From Capra hircus (lineage: Eukaryota; Chordata; Mammalia; Artiodactyla; Bovidae), in the NCBI RefSeq assembly GCF_001704415.2, contig NC_030817.1, positions 35,847,550 through 35,911,549 on the forward strand: 64,000 nucleotides of DNA. The letters are read 5' to 3'. Shown here piece after piece: positions 22,733-34,799 of this stretch (within the stretch, counting starts at the first letter, position 1; every line of letters starts with the position of its first letter). Both the position numbers and the translations under genes were made by a program. The notes beneath the pieces are model-generated. The model was not told the DNA's origin. It did not search any database and saw nothing but the letters and a program-made list of their open reading frames with translations.

Positions 22733-22996
22733 TCATTTCTTGTTGACCATGATGGCTACTCCATTTCTTCTGAGGGATTCCTGCCCACAGTAGTAGATAT
22801 AATGGTCATCTGAGTTAAATTCACCCATTCCAGTCCATTTTAGTTTGCTGATTCCTAGAATGTCAATGTTCACACTTGCCGTCTCCTGTTTGACCACTTC
22901 CAATTTGCCTTGATTCATGGACCTGACATTCCAGGTTCCTATGCAATATTGCTCTTTACAGCATCGGACCTTGCTTCTATCACCAGTCACATCCAC
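22733..22996 (-). pseudogene. BovB endonuclease N-terminal fragment
   Basis: 87-codon - strand frame containing IGTWNVRSMNQGKLE, the start of an apurinic-type endonuclease domain, then GISKLKWTGMGEFNSDD and SLRRNGVAIMVNKK. Where RTE endonucleases normally have the catalytic glutamate (an I-S-E motif), this copy reads I-S-K. It is followed by a frame break, so it is inactive. Confidence 0.85.
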
Positions 22997-23515
22997 GCTG
23001 GGTATTGTTTTTGCTTTGGCTCCATCCCTTCATTCTTTCTGGAGTTATTTCTTCACTGATCTCCAGTAGCATATTGGGCACCTACCAACCTGGGGAGTTC
23101 CTCTTTCAGTATCCTATCATTTTGCCTTTTCGTACTGTTCATGGAGTTCTCAAGGCAAGAATACTGAAGTGGTTTGCCATCCCCTTCAGTGGACCACATT
23201 CTGTCAGACCTCTCCACCATGACCCGCCCATTTTGGGTGGCCCCACAGAGCATGGCTTAGTTTCATTGAGTTAGACAAGGCTGTGGTCCTAGTGTGATCA
23301 GATTGACTAGTTTTCTGTGATTATGATTTCAGTGTGTCTGCTCTCTGATGCCCTCTTGCAACACCTACCGCCTTACTTGGGTTTCTATTACCTTGGACAT
23401 GGGGTATCTCTTCACAGCTGCTCGAGCAAAGCGCAGCCGCTGGTCCTTACCTTGGACAAAGGGTATCTCCTCATGGCTGCCCATGCTGACCTTGAAGTTG
23501 GGGTGTAGGTAGAAT

Positions 23516-25564
23516 TAAATGACTTGCCTTCTGGCCACTGGGTTAAAGAGAGGAGGTTCCTGTCTTGGCTCCATCTGTTGGTCATCTTGTTAACCAATGG
23601 TCCTAAACCATGAGATCACCTCTAGCTCACTGTTGTAAATGAACAGTCTTTTCCAGTTGACCTCTGTAACTCTGAGCGCCCACTCTTTTGAATTGGAATC
23701 AGATTTTATTTTAATTTTAGATTTTATGATCAGGCCCAGCCACATTTAATTATTGTGCAGTATTTGCTAAAACAGGATTTTCCACCCACAGAATGTGTCA
23801 GCCTCAATATATAGAATCAGATTTTTGAAGGTGTCCACAATTGACTTTGCCCTTTGAACTCAAAAGTGCTGCTGGGAGTAACTTTACAGTGGGGGGCAGG
23901 GCGTGAATCGGCTCCCTGTAGTTCTAGCTGATCACACAGCCTTAAATGCTCACACTTTAAAAATACTGCATATATATTTTAAACTGGTAACATGTTGTAC
24001 TTAGCACAAAATTCAAATGGCAGAAAAGAATATTAAGGAAAAGCTTGGTCCCACCTTCACCCTTGAGTGAGCCAGGTAACTGCTATCACCAAAGATATTT
24101 TATGAAATGCTTCATGATTAATGTACAATGAGAACCCTTTCCTTCTCCAGCCAGTCTGCCTGTATGTTCTGCCCAATGGTAGACTGCATGGTTCAACAGT
24201 GGTAAGTGGTTTCCGTAACTATTAGAATATAAGATCCATTATGATGATAAATTTCTAATGCTTTTTTAAAATCAATGTTGGGTGCTTTCTCAAAAAATTG
24301 TGTAGTGAAAACTTCTCCCCTTCAAATGTGACCATTTTACAGAACTTTGACCATTTTAGCAAAAGAAAAGTGATTCTGCCGAGCTGAGTGTCTAAAGCAG
24401 AGGTTCATTTAAAATTTGGTTTTCTTTCACTTTGGGCTTATTTTTTTTTGAATAGGCAATACATTCACATAAAATGTGAAATACACAAACGGATATACAT
24501 TGAAAAGTTTCTCTCTGTTCCCAGCCACCACAAGAAACTCCCAAAGTCATTGTTTTTGTATCACCTTCTTACATCTGCTTCCAGAAATATTTAAGGCTAT
24601 GTAAGCAAAGTCATATACTCACAAAATTATTTCTATATTATATATATTACATATCTTTCTGCTTGTTTAAATCAAAGATACTTGACCATATGTATTCATC
24701 AAAATTACATGGGCAACTTTTAAATAATCCATGCATCTGCACCCTGGAGGCCTTATTCACTATTTGTAACTGTTATTTTAAAAAATTTCCCTTGGTTATT
24801 CTGATGGGCTTCCCTGGATATGAGCCACCAGCCTGAGATACGATCATTCAGACCTGTGGAACCCACCAAGAAGCTACTGGGCCCATCATGCCCAGGCTAC
24901 TTGGGCAGGAAAACAGCTGCGTGGGTCACTCTGTGAGCAATTAGTTCCATCACCCAGGGTTAAGGGCATCTGCAACCACTCAGCTGATAAGTCTAAAGGT
25001 AAATTGTCCCTTAAAAGGCACTGTCTCCAGATTAATAAAATCAGTGCTGCAATTACCTGTGTATAAATCACTTAGTTCTCTGGCCTGATTTTTTTAAACA
25101 CACCCTACTTTTCCCCCTCTGATTTTTAGAGTTATTCATCATACAAAACATAGAAAATATAGTAAAGCATAAAGAAAAAGAGGTACCCATAATTACATAG
25201 CCCAGAGATAACTACTGGGAACATTTGCTTTATTTTATTTCATTTTTAAATTGTGCAAGTAATATATGGACACTTCTGGATTTAAGCAAATCTACCCAGA
25301 CATTATCTGTATGTATTTAGTATGTAACACTAATACATAAAGGGGAAGGAAGGACTTAAAACACACACACAGTTACATCCAACAAAAATCTACAATGATC
25401 ACTTAATATCCAACCCATTCTGCATTGACCTTTCCCCAGATGGTCTCACATTTCTTTTTAGAGCTCATTAGCAGCACTTTGACAGATACTCTGCCAGGTT
25501 TGCTCCCTGCTTCTCCCCGGGTGACTGTCTACAATACTCGAATACCGTAAAGTACGCACAGCCG
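23516..25564. other. intergenic, old L1M debris
   Basis: Mostly AT-rich. Weak antisense L1M-like 3' UTR signatures occur around 23940-24100, 24440-24660 and 25120-25360 ('aagcttggtcccaccttcac', 'cagaaatatttaaggctat'). There is a CA run near 25360. No gene signal. Confidence 0.45.
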
Positions 25565-25575
25565 TTCCCTCTCTT

Positions 25576-25802
25576 GTGCTGTGTGCTGTGTGCTGTGCTA
25601 CGTTGCTTCAGTTGTGTCTGACTCCTTGCGCCCCTGTGGACTGTAGCCCACCAGGTTCCTCTGTCCATGGGATTCTCCAGGCAAGAATACTGGAGTGGAG
25701 TTGCCATGCCCTCCTCCAGGGGATCTTCCTGACACAGGGATCAAACCTGCCTCTCGTTGTTGGCAGGTGGGTTCTTTACCGCTAGCACCACCTGGGAAGC
25801 CC
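25576..25802 (-). mobile_element. Bov-tA SINE with target-site duplication
   Basis: Complete antisense copy starting with a tgctgtg-rich stretch and ending 'ccacctgggaagcc'. It is flanked by a perfect 11-bp duplication ttccctctctt at 25565-25575 and 25803-25813. Confidence 0.93.
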
Positions 25803-25879
25803 TTCCCTCTCTTAACTGTATTTTATACTGGTGTGTCTTACCTCGTAGCTTTGTTTAAATGGTTCCAAGACATTCCAGG

Positions 25880-26020
25880 GTAGAAATGTTATAATGTAGC
25901 AATCAATTTCATAAAGATGGACTTTTAGGTTATCTCCGGTTTTTTATTATTATAAATAATACTACAGCAAGTATCTCTATTTCTTGAGAATAAGGCTCAA
26001 AATACGAATTTACTGGGACA
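25880..26020 (-). mobile_element. old L1 (L1M) fragment
   Basis: Antisense: 'ggacttttaggttatctcc', 'ttattataaataatactaca'. Diverged. Confidence 0.5.
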
Positions 26021-26136
26021 AAGAAGTCCTCACTCTTCTTTCTTTCCCTTCCCCAAGTGACAAGAATGGAGAGCCTAGGAGGAGCCATTCACTGCTCATT
26101 CCCTGCAACGTGGCCATCCTCTGCCTTACAGCTAAA

Positions 26137-26303
26137 TGTTTAAAAATGTCTTATTTATTTATTTGGGTGTGCCAAGTCCCAGTTGCAGCATGTGACATCT
26201 TTCAGCTGTGACATGTAGAATCTTAGCTCCCTGACCAGGGACTAAAACTGGACCACCCATACTGGGTGCATAGAGTCTCAGCAACTGAATCACCAGGGAA
26301 GTT
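26137..26303 (-). mobile_element. CHR-type SINE with target-site duplication
   Basis: Antisense CHR ('tgaccagggactaaaactgg' to 'atcaccagggaagttcc'), with the A-rich tail at the left. A 13-bp duplication with one mismatch flanks it: ccttacagctaaa at 26124-26136 and ccttatagctaaa at 26304-26316. Confidence 0.85.
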
Positions 26304-26394
26304 CCTTATAGCTAAAATTTTTATAGCACACAAAGTAATTTCTTTCTTTATCCAGGGATACTTTGCATCTCATTTGTCTTGGCAGGCTTACATT

Positions 26395-26700
26395 TTTTAA
26401 ATGGAGCATTTAATCAAAACAATTGTAGACTTACATACAGTTGTGAGAAACACTATGCAGAGATCCCTTGTATATGTTCCCCCAAGGCTAAATGTAGCAA
26501 AACTATCATGTAATAGCACAACCAAGATGTTGACATTGATACAATTTACCAATCTTATTCAGATTTTCACACTTTTACTTGTACTCATGCATGTATATAT
26601 TAAGTTTTATGCAATTTTATCACATGTGGGGTGGTGTATCTACCCGTGTATTCGATACTGAATGGTTCCAGTGCCACAGAGAATCTTCATATTGTCTTAT
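26395..26700 (-). mobile_element. old L1 3' UTR (L1MA-like)
   Basis: Antisense. It reads through 'gttgacattgatacaattta', 'tcttattcagattttcac' and 'gcaattttatcacatgtgg', a well-known old-L1 3' UTR signature. Confidence 0.65.
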
Positions 26701-27783
26701 TTAAATCATACCCCCTCCCTTCACATTTTAAAAAGACTCTTGATAGATATTCCAAACTACTTCCTGGAAAGGTATTAACGGAATTGGATATCATTCTAAA
26801 AATGTAATATATTACTGGAGAACAAAATTTTCACTGTCCTACCTTTATTTAACATAAAAGACTTTAACCATCTTTTAATACATTTATTATCAACTTGAGT
26901 CTCAAATAGTATTACAAATCCTTTCCTAGAGGATATAAGACAGGCAGTTCTTTCATTTCTTTGGATATTCAATTCTTCAAAACATTATTGTCAGCAAAAA
27001 TCAAATCACTGAAGCTGCCAAATGCAATAAGCATACAGACTTCTATCTTTAACAAAGCTGATACTAACTTTATAGAAGCTCTTCTCATGGTTTTGAGACA
27101 ATAGTATTTTCCTTAATGGGGTTTTCTGGCTGAGGGCAGACTGGAAGACTGCAAACATTATTTCTAAAAGGGATTTGATCTGAATCAAAAGATATTTACC
27201 TTTTCTAAGTACAATTCAATGAAAAATCATTTTATTTTCTTTGAGTGGGGGTCACCTCTGGGAGGAGGGGCCCTCACAGTCTCTCTCCCTGAGAAAAGAG
27301 CTTACTCTTTCTGCTCGTTATTGGTCAGGGTAATCCAAGTTATCATTGCAGCAGGCTCCTTTTGTGGGGTCAGAATTCTTACTGATCTACAGTGAATCAG
27401 TGGGATCTACCTTTTATTATAAGCTGTCATTTCTCCTAAAGGCAGAGCACTGCTGAACTTGGAATTGAGGAGATTATAAACAACAATATAGGGATGAATT
27501 TGGACTAAAAGGAATGTAAAAAACAACATAGGTGGGGATAGGTGGCATTAGAAGGGACTCTGCACAACAAATACATCAGTATAGCATGGGGAGTTACTTG
27601 GGCCAGGAATGCAATTTAGGATAAATCATTCTTCAGTTAGCCTGGAGAAATGAACACATACAATGCATAGAAGATGCAATTTAATTTTAGCCATGTAGTC
27701 ATGCACGTTTCAGATCTAGAAATCATATATGGAATACAAGCAAAGATCCAACTCTGAAAGACTCTCTCTCTCTCTCTTTATGT

Positions 27784-27821
<38 letters not shown>

Positions 27822-29164
27822 TAAATGCATATATCCCTTGTCCCAACAATTCTACTTTGGGGAGTTAATCCTCTGCATGTATTTGTATACATATGAAAGT
27901 GACTTTGTGTACAAGGGTATTGTTGTAGCATTGTTTATAATAAGAAAGCTCTTATTTATCAGTCAGCTCTGAATCCAAAGTATGTGAAATGATTTCACGA
28001 AGTTTGGATTGTGATTTTTAGCGTCTTTCCATTCAGAGGCAGAACACAATCTGATCCACTGTTCATTTTTATCCCTTGGACTACCATTGAACAAAGTTCT
28101 GAGTTTGGGCAAGTCACTTGATTGGTTCTGACTGAGAATTCTTCAAGGAGTCAGCTAGCTTCTCATTCTAAGAATAGCACGTGGCCAGGAGTCGTGGTGT
28201 TCTTGACTATCTTTTACATTAGAAGTCTGAGCAGGGCGGTTTGGGGGATTTGCTGTTTGCTGAAGTGTTCTGTAAGCAGAGGAAGTGAGGGATGGGGAAC
28301 CATCCTCATCATTGCTTCCTTCTTACTCTTCCCTCAGGACCAGAAGCAAAAGGCCCCAAATCTACCTTATATAAAAGCCACACAAGGTATTACAATTTGG
28401 AACGAAAGTTCAGGCCTGAGTTCCTATGATTTTGAACAGTCTTAAGAAACATCTGTGTTTCACAGTCTGTTTTAAAGACACTTAGTTGCTCTCGTAATTT
28501 GTGGTGTACTGAGTTTGGGGAAGATCATTACTGGAGGTCTAGAACTCCGGTAGAACACATGGAACATAACAAAATGAGGCATCAGTGAGGAATGTAACCA
28601 TGGAATAGTACTTGTCTCTGTCATGAGAAACATTTAGAGTTAGCATGTAAACACTGATTACTGAGGTAACGAAAAATTGTGAGAAAACCTCTCTTGGGAG
28701 GAAGGAATATGAGTTAAATCCTCATCTGTCATGATACAGTTTAGATGGCATGTAAAGTTAACAATCATGAAAGACTAGTTATGCTCAATTTTTAGGTAAG
28801 TGACTACAGGAGAAACAGCTAACTGACTTTAAAGGCGTGGTCTCTTTAAGTGGAGAGGTGGGGAGGACTCTGACTAGAATTATAAGCCTTCTGTTACTAT
28901 TTGACTTGGTAAAAATGGAAAGTTAAAAATATGTCTTTATCTACATATATAGAGTCAAAAGAATAAGGGTAGGCATACTGTCTGTAATGATTATTTGAAA
29001 TATCCTTGAAATGTCACAACTAAAATTTTCAGGAAAAGAAAGATAAAAGTGAAGGATGTGAATTCTTGGATGAAATAAAGAGATCATTGCTTTCATCTAA
29101 TCAAAGTTGGCCTGAAATTTTACATTTTTATTTCTCTGTAATCTGTGGGCCTTCTGTGTTCTAG
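26701..29164. other. intergenic, mostly unique AT-rich sequence
   Basis: No young SINE or BovB in about 2.4 kb. It holds a CT/TA microsatellite (listed separately), a short sense L1M-like stretch near 27840-27945 ('ttgtagcattgtttataata'), and otherwise unremarkable sequence. Confidence 0.5.
27761..27817. repeat. (CT)n plus (TA)n microsatellite
   Basis: CT run at 27761-27777 followed by a TA run at about 27787-27817. Likely polymorphic. Confidence 0.9.
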
Positions 29165-29500
29165 ATCAGAACTTGGCAAACTTTTTCTGTAAAGGGCCTG
29201 ATAGTAAATATTTTAGGTTTGACAGGTTACATGGTTTCTGTTGTGGCCGCTCTTTATAGAATGAAAGCTGCCCCAGACAATGCATAAGTGAATGAGTGTG
29301 GCTGTTTCCATATGAATTTATCTAAGGATACTGAAATTTGAATCTCATATAATTTTTATGTGAATATCTAATATTCACATATAATTTAATGCCCTTTTGG
29401 TTTCCCTTCATTAAAAATGTGGAAATCATTCTTAACTCCAAGATCTTACAAAAGCAGACGGTGGGCAGGGTTTGGCCAACAGGCTGTAATTTGCACATAG
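29165..29500. mobile_element. old DNA-transposon-like repeat
   Basis: 'cttggcaaactttttctgta', 'gcctgatagtaaatatttta' and the later 'gtttggccaacaggctgtaa' are hallmarks of a common mammalian non-autonomous element (I think hAT-Charlie class). The two recognisable ends face each other across an inserted or diverged middle. Confidence 0.5.
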
Positions 29501-30039
29501 CTCCCTTCCTTGACACCATAGGTACCACTGATGGGGACAACACGGATCTTCCCTACACAGCTTTGTTCCCTTAGGTCTCACTGTGTTGTGTGTTGAAATA
29601 TAAAGATGAGTGAGACCACCCTCTGGGGAAGTCCCTGCTACAATTGGCTGGCTGTATCTGAAGCAAGAGTTCAGTGACTGGACTAGTCACCTTAACAATG
29701 AAGGAAATCTTGAATGCAGAACTTCCAAGTAATCTTGGGCCAATAACATCAAAGTATGCGATAAACAGTGGGCTATGGCACCATTTTGAGCCCTTACCCT
29801 TATCCAGCCCCCCATTATGCTGTCCAGAAGCTCTGTGGGTCAAGGGGTCTCTGGGCTTGAACTCATGGTAAAATAATAATTTGGAGAATAATCATCACAT
29901 TTGTGTTTTGCTAAGTTGTCCTATTTCCAGCCCCAAGAGTGGCATCATGCTTGGAAACTCATCTTCTCATGTGATTATAGTACCAGAACAAAAACTTTAG
30001 AACTTTTCTCTTGTGATGGTGCTTTTAAAGATTTTGGCA

Positions 30040-30075
30040 CATAATGAGCATTCAGTGAATGCTAGCTCATCACCA
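30040..30075 (+). mobile_element. L2 tail fragment
   Basis: 'ggcacataatgagcattcag' resembles the end of L2 elements. Very short. Confidence 0.35.
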
Positions 30076-30130
30076 TCATTCCCCAACTGCCTATAGTAGA
30101 ACTTTCAAGCATCACAAAGTTTTAGGGTGG

Positions 30131-30230
30131 ATGCCTCAGAGCTCATTCCTTGCAAGTCATTCATTTTATAGATGAAGAAACTGGAGGAGGTCGGCTGACT
30201 TGTCCCAAGTCACACAACTGTTAGTGTCAA
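30131..30230 (-). mobile_element. MIR SINE
   Basis: Antisense core 'ttttatagatgaagaaactg' and 'cttgtcccaagtcacacaac' are clear MIR landmarks. Confidence 0.75.
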
Positions 30231-30429
30231 GGCTGATGACAAACTTTTCTCCTTGAACATCCCAGGGTGAGTATATCTGTTTGGAACTCTTTCAAAGGCT
30301 GGAAACTCTTTCAAACTCTTCAAAGTGAAGAGTGATATGGTAAAAGGAACATTGTCCAAGATCCCAAGGCAACTTAAAAGCAGCTCAAGTACATTGCTTA
30401 GCTTTCTCTAAAGCTGTCAAGAGCAAAAC

Positions 30430-31527
30430 TACAAAGCTGAGGTAGTCAAAATGGCATGGTATTGGCACAAAAAACAATAGAGATCCTGGAAATAAGTCCT
30501 CACACCTATGGTCAATCAATCTTCAACAAAGGAGGCAAGAATATACAATGGGGAAAAGAGTCTCTTCCGCGACTGGTGTTGAGAAAGCTAGATAGATGCA
30601 AGTAAATCAACAAAGTTAGAACACACCCTCACACTCTATGCAAAAAATAAACTCAAAATGGTTTAAAGACTTATAAGGTATGACTCCATAAAACTCCTAG
30701 AAGAGAACACAGGCAAAACATTCTTTGACACAAATCATACCAATGTTTTCTTAGGTTGGTCACTTAAGGCAATAGAGATAAAAGCAAAAGTAAACAAATG
30801 GGACCTAATCAAATTTATAAGTTTTTCCACAGCAAAGGAAACCATAAACAAAATGAAAAGACAACCTATGAAATGGGAGAAAATATTTGCAAAAGAGGTT
30901 TCATTTCTAGGATATTCAAACAGCTCATAAAACTCAATAACAAAATATAGCCCAATAGAAAAATGGGCTGAAGACTTAAATAGACATTTCTCCAAAGAAG
31001 GCCAACAAGCACATGAAAAGATGTTCATCACTGCTAATATGAGAGAAACACAAATCAAAATGACAGTGAGGTACCACCTCACACCAATCAGAATGGCCAT
31101 CTTTAAAAAGTCTACAAATAACAAATGCTGGAGAGGGTGTGGAGAAAAAGGAACTCTCCTACACTGTTGATGGAAATGTAAACTGGTGTAGCCACTATGG
31201 AAAATAGTATGGAGGTTCCTCAAAAGACTGAAAAAAAGAGTTGCCATATGATCCAGCAATCCCACTCCTGGGTATATATCTGAATGAAACTCTAATTCAA
31301 TAGGATACATGCACCACTACCCTGATAGCAGCAGTGTTTACAAAAGCCAAGACATGGAAGCAACCCAAATATCCACTGACAGATGAATGGAGAAGATGTG
31401 GTATGTCTACACAGTGGAATACTGCTCAGCCATAAAAAGAATGAAATAATGCCATTTGCAGCAATATGGATGGATCTAGAGATTATCATACCAAGTGAAG
31501 TAAGTCAAAAAGAAATGACAAATACAT
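30430..31527 (+). mobile_element. L1 ORF2 3' end (first part)
   Basis: Sense L1 starting in 'aaaatggcatggtattggca' and running through the ORF2 C-terminal region ('gggtatatatctgaatgaaa', 'gaatactgctcagccataaa'). Stops and frameshifts are present. It continues at 31814 and 32302 around two SINE insertions and ends in an A-rich tail at about 32416. The long open frame on its opposite strand is an artefact. Confidence 0.9.
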
Positions 31528-31802
31528 GCTGCTGCTGCTGCTAAGTCGCTTCAGTCGTGTCCAACTCTGTGTGACCCCATAGATGGCAGCCCACCAGGCT
31601 CCCCCATCCCTGGGATTCTCCAGGCAAGAGCACTGGAGTGGGTTGCCATTTCCTTCTCCAATGCATGAAAGGGAAAAGTCAAAGTGAAGTCGCTCAGTCA
31701 TGTCCAACTCTTCACGACCCCATGGACTGCAGCCTACCAGGCTCCTCCATCCATGGGATTTTCCAGGCAAGAGTACTGGAGTGGGGTGCCATTGCCTTCT
31801 CC
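31528..31802 (-). mobile_element. BovA2 SINE nested in L1, with target-site duplication
   Basis: Antisense dimer with a CTG start and the 'gcatgaaagggaaaagtc' linker. It is bounded by a perfect 11-bp duplication of L1 sequence, gacaaatacat, at 31517-31527 and 31803-31813. Confidence 0.94.
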
Positions 31803-31813
31803 GACAAATACAT

Positions 31814-32065
31814 ATGATATCACATATACATGGAATCTAAAATATGACACAAGCAAACTTATCTATGAAACAAAAACAGACTCAGAGACATAAAAAACAG
31901 ACTTGCTGTTGCCAAAGGGGAGGGAAGCTGGGAGATGGATCAATTGGGAGACAGATGCTAACTGTTATATATATATGATGGATAAATAGCAAGGTCCTAT
32001 TGTATAGCACAGGGAACTATATTATCCTGTAATAAACCATGGTGGAAAACAATATATATATATAT
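31814..32065 (+). mobile_element. L1 3' UTR (second part)
   Basis: Resumes the L1 after the SINE: 'atggaatctaaaatatgaca', 'gcaaggtcctattgtatagc', 'aaaccatggtggaaaac'. Confidence 0.85.
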
Positions 32066-32301
32066 TGTTGCGTATGTGGGTGTGCACGCACCTGCATGCT
32101 CAGTCATGTCCAACTCTTTGAGACCCCATGGATTGTAGCTCACCGGGCTCCTCTGTCCATGGAATTCTCCAGGCAAGAATATTGGAGTGGGTTGCCATTT
32201 CCTTCTCCAGGGGATCTTCCTGACCCAGAGGCTGAACCTGCATTTCTTGTGTTTCTTGCATTGACAGGTAGATTCTTTACCATTGTGCTTCCTGGAAAGC
32301 C
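32066..32301 (-). mobile_element. Bov-tA SINE nested in L1 3' UTR
   Basis: Antisense copy ('gctcagtcatgtccaactc' to 'gtgcttcctggaaagcc') lodged in the TA-rich region of the L1 3' UTR, which hides the duplication. Confidence 0.88.
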
Positions 32302-32416
32302 TATATATGTATGTGTGTGTGTATATATAAAAAACTGAATCACTTTACTGTACAGTAGAAACTAACATAACATTGTAAATCAATTATATTTCAATAAAAT
32401 AAATTAAAAATAAAAC
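32302..32416 (+). mobile_element. L1 3' end and A-rich tail (third part)
   Basis: 'actgtacagtagaaactaac', 'caattatatttcaataaaat', then an A-rich tail. It completes the L1 that began at 30430. Confidence 0.85.
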
Positions 32417-32464
32417 TCTCCAGAGGATAGCATAAATCACATAATAAATCATAAATCACATGAA

Positions 32465-32616
32465 AAGTGGAAGTTGCTCAGTTGTGTCTGACTCTATGTG
32501 ACCCCATGGACTATACAGTCCATGGAATTCTCCAGGCCAGGATACTGGAGTGGGTTGCCATTCCCTTCTCCAGGGGATCTTCCTAACCCAGAGATCGAAC
32601 CCAGGTCTCCCACATT
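32465..32616 (-). mobile_element. Bov-tA SINE fragment
   Basis: Antisense fragment from 'agttgctcagttgtgtctg' to 'gtctcccacatt'. It stops where the next SINE begins, so the second probably inserted into the first. Confidence 0.82.
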
Positions 32617-32833
32617 GCTGCTGCTGCTGCTAAGTCACTTCAGTCGTGTCTGACTCTGTGTGACCCCATAGACGGCAGCCCACCAGGCTCCCCCGTCCCT
32701 AGGATTCTCCAGGCAAGAACACTGGAGTGGGTAGCCATTCCCTTCTCCAGGGGATCTTCCCAACCCAGGGATCGAACCCAGGTCTCCTGCATTGCAGGCA
32801 GATTCTTTACCAGCTGAGCCGCAAGGGAGGCCC
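32617..32833 (-). mobile_element. Bov-tA SINE with CTG repeat start
   Basis: Antisense, about 217 bp, starting with a (GCT)n stretch and ending 'cagctgagccgcaaggg'. Only slightly diverged, so comparatively young. Confidence 0.9.
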
Positions 32834-34261
32834 GTAAACAATAATAAAATCTCTTGCCTTCATCTACCACATCCACAGTACTTCCAACTGCCCAAGAACA
32901 CCCCTCCCTCTCATTCAAGCTCTCCGCAAGTATTGCCCCTTTCTCCCTCTTCTCACTCACTCCTCCAGGAGAAAAGATCCTCCTTGTTTGGGAGAGGGAG
33001 GCAGAGGGGAAGTCTTTTGCCATTTGCAGGCTTGGTTTTGGCAGATTGGCAGAGGAGCCAGTGCTGTGGACACTTTCATGATAAGACTCTATCACATCCT
33101 TAGAAAGGTAGGTGGGGGTGAGAGGGAGTGATGACGGGTGGGGCATATATGCCCAAAGTGGGACTTTTCCATCAAACATTCAAGAAAAAAACATTGACTT
33201 GCAAGTTGTGAGACAATGATGAAAAGATGTTGGCAAAGGAAGACTGGGGGGGTACAGAGAAGGTGGTCAGAGATACTTGTTTTACATTCTAGGTGCCTCA
33301 GCAAATGACAAAAGGTTCAGTATCTCCCCCACCCATAGCTTAGGACTGGGCTACACTTCTGTACACCCTCCTAAATTCTCTCCCATCAGCTTTTGAGTTG
33401 GCGCTGCTAGATGAAGCCTTTCCCTGCCATACATGAGTATGTCTTACTGGGTCTCTCGGTTCTGCTTCTTTCCCATGTAAACTTGAGATTTGGATCTGGT
33501 TATCCTGGCCTTTTGAGTGGTCATCCAGTCTTGCTGACCTGGAGGACTTAGTGGCCAGGGAGGGATGAATATCCAGGACATCACCTCGGGCTAATCAGGG
33601 TGGGTCCTGCTCTCCAGTGATCCTCTGGGGTGCTGACCATGCTGTGCTGGGTCCGCAGAGGTCTATGGAGGGAATATGTGTTGAATTACTGCAGCTTGAA
33701 TTACTGTTGAATTACTGTCCAGCCTTTCTGGAGGATTTGGATGGAATTGGAATCATACAGTCTATATTTCTCTGTTTCTGTCTATATGAAAGAAATATGA
33801 AGGACTGAATCACATCTACCCTTCCCAGAATATATGAGTTTTCAAATAAGCACAGAAATGAAATGAAAGCCAACAAGCAAATGCACACATTCTGCAGATG
33901 AATGAGTAAAGAGCTTTTATCTAGTCTCGTAATTAAGGATTAAAATGTTCTACCCTCACACAAAACCTGCATGTCTCATCCGGAGTAATTATAAAAGTCA
34001 TCACCATCATGACTGAGCCAGGGCTCCTTCCATCCAGGGAGAGAGGCTCACAGATCACCAGTTTCTATTCCATGCGGGGATGTGCAAGAGTGAGGACTGT
34101 CTCCTGGTCAGTCAGTCTGACACCCTACTGAACTGAGGTTGTTAAGCAGCTGGCCTTGCGGAGGCAACAGTCCCCCAGGCGCGTGCGCGGAGTGAAGAGA
34201 AGATGGGTTCAAGGCATGTGTAGCAATCTGAGCAAGGAACATGTCTCATAAGGGCCCACTA
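32834..34261. other. unique intergenic sequence
   Basis: About 1.4 kb free of recognisable ruminant repeats. A GC-rich spot (caggcgcgtgcgcgg) lies near 34177. Short open frames only; none resembles a known protein. Confidence 0.5.
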
Positions 34262-34649
34262 TGTTCATTTCTTCATCCATTCAACAAACCTTTAATGAAG
34301 TTAAATGTTTGTGTATGACCTATGCTCCAGGCATGGGTCTAGACTCCAGGGGTAGAGCAGAAAAGAAAGCAAATTCCCACCTTTTGCGGAGGATGTCTTC
34401 CAGTGGGGAGAGAGAGCACACAAACAGCTGACGCAGGGTACATCTTAGGGCAGGGGAGGGAGAGTGATGAGAAGATTGCTGTTTGGGGTAAGGGTCCAGG
34501 GAGATCTTTCCAAATCCGTGGCAACTGAACAGAGTGAAGGGAGAGTGGCACGCAAGAGGATCCCGAGGGGAGAGACTTGGAGGGAGCTGGAGTGCCAGCG
34601 TCTGCGGTGGGGGGCCTGGTGTATTTGCTTTTGATGTATTTGAGCAACA
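34262..34649 (-). mobile_element. ancient L2-like repeat, left part
   Basis: Antisense-type start 'catccattcaacaaaccttt' and 'gctccaggcatgggtctag', followed by the G-rich body of the same old element. Family assignment is tentative. Confidence 0.45.
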
Positions 34650-34795
34650 GAGGATGAGACAAAGAATGAGATGGTTGGATGGCATCACGGATTCAATGGA
34701 CATGAACCTGGGCAAACCCCGGGAGGTGGTGAAGGACAGGGAAGCCTGGTGTGCTGCAGTCCATGGGGTTGCAGAGTCAGACACAACTGAGTGAC
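34650..34795 (+). mobile_element. BovB 3' end fragment inside the old repeat
   Basis: Sense: 'gagatggttggatggcatca' through 'tgcagtccatggggttgcag' to 'cagacacaactgagtgact'. About 146 bp, severely 5'-truncated. Confidence 0.85.
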
Positions 34796-34799
34796 TTAA

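Larger units (their letters stand above)
21131..23515 (-). mobile_element. BovB LINE, 5' part
   Basis: About 2.4 kb of antisense BovB running from reverse-transcriptase motif A back through the linker and endonuclease to the 5' leader (the 'gacccgcccattttgggtgg' and 'accttggacaaagggtatct' blocks). With the 19561-20640 part it covers most of a BovB, but the two parts overlap by 74 bp rather than join cleanly. The protein-coding frames are broken many times. Confidence 0.9.

Noticed and set aside
30735..31310. 191-codon open frame on the - strand
   Set aside because: It is the antisense of L1 ORF2; this spurious hydrophobic frame recurs in many L1 copies.
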